A program made the position numbers and the translations under genes. A stretch of 35,401 bases of DNA, taken from NCBI GenBank assembly GCA_045645985.1, contig JAZRJV010000002.1, positions 1-35,401 on the forward strand. The letters run 5' to 3'. Origin of the DNA: RGIG9060 sp045645985 (GTDB taxonomy: Bacteria; Spirochaetota; Spirochaetia; Treponematales; Treponemataceae). How positions within the stretch are numbered: position 1 is the first letter of the stretch; the number at the start of each line of letters is the position of its first letter. Positions 30,801 through 35,401 of the stretch are shown here, piece after piece. The notes below the pieces were generated by a model. That model was not told the DNA's origin, did no database searches, and saw only the letters and a program-made list of their open reading frames with translations.

Positions 30801-32790
30801 TCTTAATCTAAACGGAATAGAAACTCCTATTGCACAATGGTCTGAAAATTCTCTTAAAGTATCAGATGATGAAATAGTAAATATTGTTTCAAAACTTGGT
30901 CTTAATGGGCATTATGTAGAATGGTCATACGCATGGGATACAAATTCTATAGTTGCTGAAAATGTAAATATTTCTGTAATTGTTAAAGATGCTTCTGGTA
31001 AATCAAATACAGAAAGTTCTTACGATAATAAAAATAACATTCCTCGTACAACTGAAAATATGTATTCTCGAGAAAATTGGGGATATAACAAAATGACTGT
31101 GGATGTCGTTCCTTTTATTACAGCAGTTTATAGAAATGGTAGTTACAATACTAATAGAGCTAAGAGTGGTGCTTATCCTATGCTAAGAGGTCAAGTAGAT
31201 AACTGTATAGAAGGTTTCAACTTGGGAACAGATGTTTCTAAAATTTCTGTTGTTATTACAGAAAATAAAGATGGTTCTGGATATTCTTTTGCTATGGGAA
31301 GTCTTACAAAATGGGGAACTTCAACAGCTTTTACAGTGACAAGTGATTCAAAGGATGGTTATCTATCAACAGTTGTAAATGGCATTCGTTCTATTAACAA
31401 CTTAAACGATAATTCTCATGAATATAATAGAGAGTCAAATTCTTATGATTCGAAAACTGCCTTATGGACAGATGACCGATATGTAAGAATTTGGCAAAAT
31501 AAATCTAGCGATTATTTCCCTAGTAGTGAAAATCCTGTTTATCCTTCAATGGGGGTAGGCAATACGGGGGAATTATATGCTTCATTCTCTAATTATTCTA
31601 CAGCTTCGGTATACTTTGCTAGATACCAAGGTTCTGGAAGATCTGCTGTATTTAGTATTTATGACCCACCAGAAGAAACAGATATTTGTGTAACTGGAAA
31701 GGATAAGCTAAATATTGCATATTCGGCAAATTATGATAATGGAAATCAGTTTTCTTACAAACAAAATTCAGATTATTCAGGCGGATTATATGTATATGAC
31801 AGTAACTCTTCACAAACCTATAGTTCTTATAAATTTAACAAGCTTGAGATGTTTTATCACAATAAGATGTTGCAACAGTTTAAAAACATAAGAGTTAAAC
31901 GAAAGAATACGAATGAAGATGGACTTGTACACGTTGCTTATTTTGATAGGATAACATCTTCTATCCATTACTCTAATTCTCCTGGTAATGGTCAGCAATC
32001 AAAAAGTAGCATGGAATATTCATGGGTTAATATTGATGGTGGTATTGATGAGACTACGGGAGATGATAGAGCAACAAATTATTATGATGGATCTTCTATT
32101 TGTATAACAAATGCAAGTCAATTTGAAGATACAAAACGATCTTCTGGTACAGGTGAATCTGTTGCTCTTGCTTTAACATCTTCTAACTATCCAGTTGTTG
32201 TATATTTTGATGCAACAAATAAAGTTGTAAAGTTGGCTCGAGGTTTACAAGAAAATCCTAAAGGAAATCAATCATATTGGAAAATACAAGATGTTTGCAA
32301 AGACTCTTCTGTTTTGGGCGTTTCTGTAGAAGCAATCTCATGTGAAATTGATTCAAGTGGATATTTACATATTGCTTTCCAAAATGGTAAAAACCAATTA
32401 ATTTACATGAAGTCTACAGATGTTTCTGCAAATGGAAACTCAAAATATACATTTACAACTCCTGTTATTGTTGCAGAAGGCGTTTCTTGGGTAGATTTAA
32501 CTTTGTCTGGTTCTACACCATATATTTCTTATCTATCAGGAGCAAATTCTTATGATGGTTTGAACTTGGCTTTCTTTGACAAAACTATCGATACAACTTT
32601 TGATGGTGTTGCAGATGGTTCATGGGAAGTAATGGTTGCACCTTTGGCATACAAGGCAACAAGTATCAGAACGAATGTGGAAGTTCATCCTACTCCGTCA
32701 ACTTCAACTTGGGGAGAAGCAGCAATCGGATTTACACCAGGTGATTATTATCGATTAGCTTTCTATATCGGTTCTGGTAAAGGGCATTAA
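21871..32790 (+). CDS. Giant Ig-repeat lipoprotein with C-terminal propeller-like domain, paralogue 2 (3,639 aa)
   Basis: ATG 21871 has a strong ribosome site (GGGGGAG, 4 nt away) and directly begins a lipoprotein leader (MLTKKGF, lipobox L-F-L-T-C). The in-frame ATG 21805 would add 22 residues, burying the signal, though it too has GAGGAG in front. The mature protein parallels paralogue 1 from the Cys onward: DPGLGKAVDTQAPKV, first Ig repeats, the SGAPKL/YYRGYMT section, the Ig-like array, NGDLDGYDEN, a degenerate DIDGDG loop (30213-30248), the IPT/TIG-like VDVVPFITAV (about 31101) and the propeller-like C-terminus (31531-32787). It has about 21 Ig-like repeats; six of them (nt about 23815-25738) are absent from paralogue 1. 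It ends the operon at a strong terminator. Probably an envelope or surface protein; function unknown. Confidence 0.88.
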   Translation: MLTKKGFSIFTKVLALVGISFLFLTCDPGLGKAVDTQAPKVEIQFPATKSVLKGGFTVKGIASDEVKVEKCTVTFKSIKNPVEKSFTATVEGDNFSVSINPQSDGLPDGDYNVTVTVSDAYRNSKADVVYTIDNTAPTVLITSPNSYSESNWPNMYRTFNIKGEVYDETTLESVTVYLVDEFGEILKEQIAEGTNTFTANFDNPFYEEKECFYYAVAKDAGGNVNTYCYHSSDIRKLLATSAQHSETPSFPSINSIGYVDQGKEKNLTELIDKEQLKKIKIDNNKAEKKADSFPGLKFFAQDTAQVKWLNISKENPDSVSGIAIGSPVLGTIMPPTDQSAIDYSSISVWVAKSKDATSSNFEEFTDDNKLEVCVVKEGEAGDKQVKLTAVGESLNFQIDSNPGNNNNWETGYYKAKIYFKTDSNIEGSDECRFEVTSGAPKLSEGNFAKGKDFSSYYRGYMTAKTVQNNEAFLSGKATSSDGSKPVELKYDCVGTKDVAPGRITPESDGTYKINIQINAETHENDGEYTYTLTAAPESTLTTVISRVVVIDTTNPSVSFGNISDGEILGTDDFTVKGSIEDANGIEKVEYLLQENGVGNTWSVIPNAKSSFNFTLSNLKEDVDYTLKIRATDVAGNINGDDDYKCNFTIDLSNPVATIDSPTPESGSSIYFTNEVPVFSGKATDNEKTAAKIAKEASLSYSKDGGAFVNLEKGTEAGKFNWNQQSGTWTWNPTNAQFNGTGKYDVKLVVTDNANKTSEDSLTVSLDATVPTIKLTQVSSYVERSDVQDDDSAFYVNGTITVKFDISENDYIKSIEWYKPDGSKDSQSLGTNAQPTVTVNTTQFADGVKLSDFKLVVTDRSGNKATYTGNETELVEYEINQASDLPSISIEGIDQSVKTESEITADKNLFSTSSKLTITLSDDDGVKTASYQIDSNSATNISCGNLKEKTEPLSFSNLSEGPHKITVTVKDIHGKSNSITGVYFGIDNGAPVLNINGYTGTDIDAGHKTSDFEITGTATDSYAFGTLETDDSSLNIQGPDTNGNWILEINKPNSSEKKTIKFVATDKFLRTTVKSFTYIFDLDKPNLTINEDFSGKFFNQNYNLTLTGESDDLNGDIALQSGLKYVQYGIGAGHNAASVNSAGWQNAIGKENWTITLDMSKYSDGAYTLFVKSEDYSGNESAVQKFNITADSNVPILTEGGSADASGTSYASGTLNLQGTVSDSNLDTITYTYSLNGNNQEVDVPISPVGNSAEKTWSITKSDLGDGTHIFKIIATDKAGNSSVITRNIIIDKTAPEITTNVSPQIMYNNGSGEELTVNGEIDVNIRVAETNKLKGVYYTFKNSGTLADNADWSAESAFNETDIAVGKTIKVDTTKYSNKTKLPLRVKAIDEAGNYKIENINPVINQESDKPGFVPSNFVELNNENAAGWKAGTSYNVFSSSSGNLIFTLSDDDSVKEYFVKVDNGDFVKISEINSTQKIVSYSLENLIKNGNYGRHTITFRVKDVNCADNLSTQNNFVEKTYYIAIDDGQPSLIISNANNQYVGNNFTISGSVEDANGVEKVTIAPLSGSSFTPIEITSFTDGNDGDKIFTYNFAVPTERVPLVITAVDSIGNESVKELTYLVDNEAPIISITSGDSAYVDGDYPSLRITGMAEDGDLSDSNNSGIDQVRIKIESDITGVNDSDSILALGKIDDGNMSWSSSIDFTGKSAGSYTVYVKAFDLAGNESTSSTITVYVDTDKPKLNHGYVDNFVGNYKGNFVITGTATDASGVKSVTAKIQGATNNLVGTYAETSDSSESIWSFNIPANVGDGQLTILVTALDGCGKDVQETFTAILDTVAPSVTFTDISNDDDNNTTIETSKTTDKPRVSVTYADSTSGVNGIDYTFYYYDAGTGKFEDYSKIDDNAKGSFERSKSYSGTVVMRMAETTGAKQPFIFTDSDTDGIWYVKVNIKDAAGNIATVDSPYFYVDQHKPELEVTSPSQNVNLKKQNDALEVTGTTSDSYGGDIDKVVVKITHPSYNASQQANFTKTFTRDGSNETEILTKNGESYQFTYTWDGANSPFVYPDVYELLVSTYDVAGNETVRTPQKISCDNTAPTITFSRPYSYSVDAFGNVNEGIVVNSPIGDTSIKALADDYSMASIYYQIGGTVDIEAIGSIGSSNYKITKLTVENGGVGTDTYGTSVTDVKLDGVNIALAGNWNKLTSANLDFDVEYNTLNMVNAGKTYHADGDKETIQTLDVHFVAVDTAGNINYCKYPLKVDTDTDKPTLLMLSPKTINDVANVGGTATISGTVNDDNAVHSVWMQVELVNGIYNADVLSGFTALTYGITEPQVLVEDIVDGKPTYSSETTTSYFADRTKWYKVNLGAENSTSTTWNMMLNKNGEFDIAKLKETGSLPNNDALKQTELLIKVKALDTKANDGLSISPDAKAGDSTEFRLIIDSGSPSIIFNNIADFPAEGSYIGGNITFDLEFSDDQSITEWKLEAISTASGDNRSMLIASDEYSGSYEDGLGKTVKPVADGKYVGSNGIITVDTADIYAQCGNLIQFKISAKDNSKDPQSQTESPKESYLTFKYTIDNSAPDASLVSTIDSKSYYIDTESVIGDNGAHRETIARGNHLRIMSDQAAFTGKVFDEANGSGIDYVMLYFTKENRIYDPSKADSSSVISNHLTMKDKDGNSVSPLSPVGNLKDVVRTSGTSNPYIVVDRAEGMLDSGANGDLDGYDENLKANGDWVVYIKSSNLPDGIYDIHYVVVDFAGNARYYSDTMLVQNYAPTINSIVLATDIDGDGQASIGNDDKGDEYQKFVTGEFTSTYFNVRNSKLKIKVNVTGGTGTLKYYLRYKTTTGEITTDKNNSGYSTGEFEVTDFLGDSSTPVDYVVWVEDSVEQNLSLSSGETTIDMIMDNEDDVAPVAQFFELNTIVEDSKTGNKDRGSLYNGSGHIEPRGNSPFGNTDGKDPDVSGTIILRGEVFDNQRINYIALNLNGIETPIAQWSENSLKVSDDEIVNIVSKLGLNGHYVEWSYAWDTNSIVAENVNISVIVKDASGKSNTESSYDNKNNIPRTTENMYSRENWGYNKMTVDVVPFITAVYRNGSYNTNRAKSGAYPMLRGQVDNCIEGFNLGTDVSKISVVITENKDGSGYSFAMGSLTKWGTSTAFTVTSDSKDGYLSTVVNGIRSINNLNDNSHEYNRESNSYDSKTALWTDDRYVRIWQNKSSDYFPSSENPVYPSMGVGNTGELYASFSNYSTASVYFARYQGSGRSAVFSIYDPPEETDICVTGKDKLNIAYSANYDNGNQFSYKQNSDYSGGLYVYDSNSSQTYSSYKFNKLEMFYHNKMLQQFKNIRVKRKNTNEDGLVHVAYFDRITSSIHYSNSPGNGQQSKSSMEYSWVNIDGGIDETTGDDRATNYYDGSSICITNASQFEDTKRSSGTGESVALALTSSNYPVVVYFDATNKVVKLARGLQENPKGNQSYWKIQDVCKDSSVLGVSVEAISCEIDSSGYLHIAFQNGKNQLIYMKSTDVSANGNSKYTFTTPVIVAEGVSWVDLTLSGSTPYISYLSGANSYDGLNLAFFDKTIDTTFDGVADGSWEVMVAPLAYKATSIRTNVEVHPTPSTSTWGEAAIGFTPGDYYRLAFYIGSGKGH

Positions 32791-32801
32791 AATCTACTTT
32801 C

Positions 32802-32832
32802 AGCCTGCTTCATTTACGAGGCAGGCTTTTTT
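32802..32832 (+). terminator. Rho-independent terminator of the giant-protein operon
   Basis: AGCCTGCTT (32802-32810) pairs with AGGCAGGCT (32819-32827) with one G-U pair and an 8-nt loop, followed by a six-T run ending at 32832. It begins 12 bp after the stop codon. Confidence 0.92.
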
Positions 32833-32837
32833 GTATC

Positions 32838-32866
32838 TTGCTTTATTTTGCACAAAAATGTACTAT
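32838..32866 (+). promoter_or_regulatory. Promoter of the YibQ-like/tsaD pair, likely leaderless
   Basis: TTGCTT (32838-32843), 17-bp spacer, TACTAT (32861-32866), placed immediately after the preceding terminator. Only seven bases lie between the -10 and ATG 32874 and no Shine-Dalgarno sequence is present, so transcription should start at or within a base or two of the start codon. Confidence 0.5.
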
Positions 32867-32873
32867 TTCATCT

Positions 32874-34079
32874 ATGAATCAAAAGCGAACAAATAAAACT
32901 ACATCTACAACTCGTTCTCAAAGCAACTCAAAAACTTCTGCAAAAAAAACAACTGCACGAAAAAGCAAGAAAACAGTTTCTTCAAATACAGCCTTGTTTT
33001 TATCGGTTGCGGTTTTAGCGCTTTGTGTTGTAATGTTGGGCATAAGTTTTGCTTTTACACAAAAGACAACTTCTCAAACTGTTGTAAAATCAGAAAATCA
33101 AATTGTAAAAAATTCTACAGAGCAAAAATCAAATGTAGAAAAGTCAACTAATGAAAATTCTGTTAAGAGTGAAAAAAATCAAAAATCAAAATCTACAAAT
33201 ACTCAAACACAAAAAAGTGTAAATTCAAATAGTTCAAATCAAAATAAACAAACTGTGCAAAATGCTCAATCTACAAAAAATCAGAATACAAATAATTTAC
33301 AAGTTGCAAAATCTTCAGCAACATCAAAAACTACAAATACAATGCAAACAACATCTTCGGTACAAATCACTAAACCAGAAAATTCTGTTGTGCAAATTTC
33401 AAATCCTAAAGTTCCTGCAAAAAAAGTGGCCGATGTTTATATCGTTTTGGATGATGGCGGACACAACTTAAATCACTTGCAACCTTTTTTGAATTTGGAT
33501 ATTCCTTTAACAATCGCTGTTTTGCCAGAACTTGCCTATTCAAAAGAAAGTGCTTTGCGTATAAAAAATTCTGGAAAAACTTTGATTTTACATCAGCCAA
33601 TGCAAGCAATAAGTTTATCCACAGATCCAGGACCTAGTGCAATTATGCCTGGAATGAATGCCGAACAAATCCGTAATTTGCTTACAAAAAATCTTGATTC
33701 ACTTGGGATAAAAATCGGCTTGAACAATCACGAAGGTTCGCTTATAACTGCGGATACTTACGCAATGAAAGTTGTGATGGAAGTTTGCAAAGAGCGGGGA
33801 ATGTTTTTTTTGGATTCGCGCACAAATGCAAAATCAGTTTGTAAATCTGTGGCAAATGAATATGGCGTAAAACTTTACGAAAGAAATATTTTTTTAGACA
33901 ACACGCCAAATCAAGCAGATATGATTGCCATGTTCAAATCGGGAATTGAAGTTGCTAAAAAAAATGGAAGTGTTATTATGATTGGGCATGTTTGGTCTAG
34001 CAAAAATCTTGCAGATGTTTTGCAAAAAATGTATGATGAATATTATCCTCAAGGATTTATTTTTGGAGAACTCAAATGA
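32874..34079 (+). CDS. Divergent polysaccharide deacetylase, YibQ-like, membrane-anchored (401 aa)
   Basis: ATG 32874 is chosen over the in-frame ATG 32838, which overlaps the promoter. A basic Ser/Thr/Lys-rich N-terminus (1-37) is followed by one membrane helix (about 38-60), then about 120 residues of low-complexity Ser/Asn/Thr/Lys/Gln linker, and a catalytic-type domain from about 185. That domain carries the divergent polysaccharide deacetylase (YibQ, formerly DUF610) signatures: VLDDGG (191-196), LHQPM (239-243), NNHEGS (284-289) and FLDSRT (312-317). The domain should face the periplasm on a flexible tether. The activity of the family is not well established, though envelope glycan trimming is the usual guess. 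Its TGA overlaps the tsaD ATG by four bases, so the two are co-transcribed and probably translationally coupled. Confidence 0.88.
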   Translation: MNQKRTNKTTSTTRSQSNSKTSAKKTTARKSKKTVSSNTALFLSVAVLALCVVMLGISFAFTQKTTSQTVVKSENQIVKNSTEQKSNVEKSTNENSVKSEKNQKSKSTNTQTQKSVNSNSSNQNKQTVQNAQSTKNQNTNNLQVAKSSATSKTTNTMQTTSSVQITKPENSVVQISNPKVPAKKVADVYIVLDDGGHNLNHLQPFLNLDIPLTIAVLPELAYSKESALRIKNSGKTLILHQPMQAISLSTDPGPSAIMPGMNAEQIRNLLTKNLDSLGIKIGLNNHEGSLITADTYAMKVVMEVCKERGMFFLDSRTNAKSVCKSVANEYGVKLYERNIFLDNTPNQADMIAMFKSGIEVAKKNGSVIMIGHVWSSKNLADVLQKMYDEYYPQGFIFGELK

Positions 34080-35107
34080 AAGTTTTAGGTATAGAATCAT
34101 CTTGTGATGAAACAGCAGCCGCTATCGTTGAAGATGGAAAAACTATTTTAAGTAATGTAATTGCAACACAAATTCCTTTTCATCAAGAATATAAAGGCGT
34201 AGTTCCAGAAATTGCAAGTCGTAAACATACAGAATGGATTATGCCGGTAGTTTCTCAGGCGTTGAAAGAAGCAAATCTTACAATGAATGATATTGATGCA
34301 GTTGCGTCAACAAATCGTCCGGGGCTAATGGGATCTTTGCTTGTAGGATTGACTTTTGCAAAATCTCTTGCTTGGTCAAACAACAAACCTTTTATCGCTG
34401 TAAATCACATGTTGGGGCACATGTACGCTGCTCACCTTGCAAATGATATTGAATATCCTTACTTGGGACTTTTAGTTTCTGGCGGACACACAATTATTTG
34501 TAAAGTTACCGATTTTGATAAAGTTGAAGTTCTTGGTACAACTATTGATGATGCTGTGGGCGAAGCTTTTGACAAAGTTGCAAAGTTTCACGGGTTTGGA
34601 TATCCAGGAGGAGTGATTATCGATAAACTAGCTCAAAACGGAAATCCAAAGGCTGCAAATTTTCCAATGCCTTTAATCAACAAGGGTGAAAAAGGGGAGC
34701 ATCGTTACGATGTTTCTTATTCAGGTTTGAAAACTGCCGCAATTAATCAGCTTGACCAGTTTTGGAATCCTGCTTTTGAAAAAACTCCAGAAAATATCGC
34801 TGCAAGTTTTCAAGAAACTGCTGTAAAAATTTTACTTTCTAGACTTTTTAAGGCAGTTGAAGATACAGGTCTTAAAACTATCGTTGCCGGTGGTGGAGTG
34901 GCTGCAAATTCTAGACTTCGTTCAATGTTGGCAGAACATCCAGAATTAAACTGCGTTTTTCCACCATTAAAACTTTGCACAGACAATGGCGCAATGATTG
35001 CAGGTGTTGCATATCAATTTTTAAACCGTGGGGAAACAAGCCCATGGACAACAACTGCAACTGCACGAGTTACAGAATTTAAGCGCGGCATAAAAGCAAA
35101 GTTGTAA
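34076..35107 (+). CDS. tsaD: tRNA N6-adenosine threonylcarbamoyltransferase TsaD (343 aa)
   Basis: Transfers the threonylcarbamoyl group from TC-AMP to A37 of tRNAs reading ANN codons (t6A), acting in the cytoplasm with TsaB and TsaE. Complete and of normal length. Motifs: GIESSCDET at residues 5-13, metal ligands His111 and His115 (HMLGH) and Asp303 (CTDNGAM), VSGGHT (134-139), GEAFDKV (162-168) and AGGGVAAN (271-278). GGAG at 34065-34068 lies seven bases before ATG. It overlaps the preceding YibQ-like gene by ATGA and is followed by a strong terminator, so it is the second gene of a two-gene operon. Confidence 0.98.
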   Translation: MKVLGIESSCDETAAAIVEDGKTILSNVIATQIPFHQEYKGVVPEIASRKHTEWIMPVVSQALKEANLTMNDIDAVASTNRPGLMGSLLVGLTFAKSLAWSNNKPFIAVNHMLGHMYAAHLANDIEYPYLGLLVSGGHTIICKVTDFDKVEVLGTTIDDAVGEAFDKVAKFHGFGYPGGVIIDKLAQNGNPKAANFPMPLINKGEKGEHRYDVSYSGLKTAAINQLDQFWNPAFEKTPENIAASFQETAVKILLSRLFKAVEDTGLKTIVAGGGVAANSRLRSMLAEHPELNCVFPPLKLCTDNGAMIAGVAYQFLNRGETSPWTTTATARVTEFKRGIKAKL

Positions 35108-35128
35108 TGTTTTAGTTTATGTTGAAAG

Positions 35129-35158
35129 GCGTAGTCTTGTAGAACTACGCTTTTTTTT
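35129..35158 (+). terminator. Rho-independent terminator after tsaD
   Basis: GCGTAGT (35129-35135) pairs with ACTACGC (35144-35150), loop of 8, followed by eight T (35151-35158). It starts 21 bp after the tsaD stop. Confidence 0.92.
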
Positions 35159-35172
35159 ATAGATTAGTGTTG

Positions 35173-35401
35173 TTAAGTTATGCTATTTGCTAATTCTTCA
35201 ACTGTTTGTAATGTAACACCTGTACATTCTACAATAATTTCAAGTGAAATATTGTTCTTTAACATATTTTTTGCAGTTTCGATAGCTTTTTCGTATGCAC
35301 CTTGTGTGATTCCTTCTTTTTTGCCACGCAGAAAGTTATCTCTATCATGTAAGTTCATTGTTTGATACTCCTTTCTGTTGACTTCTTGTTGTTTTATTTT
35401 T
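35173..35401 (-). CDS. C-terminal part of an Rpn/PD-(D/E)XK nuclease family protein (5' end outside window)
   Basis: The frame is open from the right edge through 35173. The visible 75 residues match the tail typical of Rpn (recombination-promoting nuclease, often labelled PD-(D/E)XK family transposase): EVNRKEYQTM, then a short charged segment with the EG-x-x-x-G pattern (KKEGITQGAYEKA), then a small helical domain (AKNMLKNNISLEIIVECTGV) ending EELANSIT. The nuclease domain, if present, lies beyond the window. It is convergent with tsaD. Members of this family are often present in many copies and associated with mobility or phage defence. It could be a remnant, but the visible part is uninterrupted. 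Confidence 0.75.
   Translation of the reverse strand, partial: KIKQQEVNRKEYQTMNLHDRDNFLRGKKEGITQGAYEKAIETAKNMLKNNISLEIIVECTGVTLQTVEELANSIT
35356..35372 (-). promoter_or_regulatory. Internal ribosome binding site and start within the Rpn-family gene
   Basis: On the minus strand AGGAG (35368-35372) stands nine bases before an in-frame ATG (35356-35358). Starting here would give a separate 61-residue protein made only of the C-terminal helical domain. The frame upstream is also open to the edge of the window, so this is an internal, not the only, start. Confidence 0.5.

Noticed and set aside
31551..31570. Two G5 runs 10 bp apart, considered as further slippage tracts
   Set aside because: Too short for high-frequency slippage, and the reading frame is intact through both.
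12547..32790. Possible CRISPR or minisatellite structure in the repetitive giant genes
   Set aside because: The repetition is at protein-domain level (about 90-110 residues) with diverged DNA; no short exact repeats with regular spacers.

Overview
The window is AT-rich DNA that looks like a host-associated spirochaete, most likely a Treponema. This rests on three things: strong A/T codon bias, several lipoprotein signal peptides (lipobox ending T-A-C or T-C), and giant Ig-repeat exported proteins with a beta-barrel-type C-terminus. The genus is an inference; no rRNA gene is present.

Layout. (1) Positions 1-3171: a cassette of about 3 kb carrying one fibronectin-III-type lipoprotein gene with its own promoter and terminator. 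It lies between two 158-bp direct repeats that encode the C-terminal end of a membrane protein. The lipoprotein signal peptide is interrupted by a run of nine G, and one G fewer restores a perfect lipoprotein N-terminus, so this looks like a phase-variable ON/OFF gene read here in the OFF state. (2) Positions 3194-6381, minus strand: an iron-type alcohol dehydrogenase, an aldehyde dehydrogenase and a small nitroreductase-fold protein, probably one operon for alcohol/aldehyde redox metabolism. (3) Positions 6508-32832, plus strand: a 26-kb operon of three giant exported proteins. The first (1,981 aa) has a Sec signal, about 18 Ig-like repeats and a C-terminal outer-membrane barrel-like domain ending in Phe. 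The other two (3,069 and 3,639 aa) are tandem paralogous lipoproteins with a long Ig-like stalk, acidic DxDxDG loops, an IPT/TIG-like segment and a C-terminal region that reads as a beta-propeller. (4) Positions 32838-35158: a divergent polysaccharide deacetylase (YibQ-like) whose stop overlaps the start of tsaD, the tRNA t6A-modification gene. (5) Right edge, minus strand: the C-terminal part of an Rpn/PD-(D/E)XK family gene with a well-formed internal start site.

The three giant proteins and the cassette lipoprotein together suggest a locus devoted to building and varying the cell envelope or surface. The most notable signals are the poly-G switch inside the repeat-flanked cassette, the two paralogous Ig-stalk/propeller lipoproteins that differ by a block of six Ig-like repeats, and the gene-within-gene layout of the Rpn fragment. 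Two genes (the alcohol dehydrogenase and the YibQ-like protein) appear to be transcribed without a leader.
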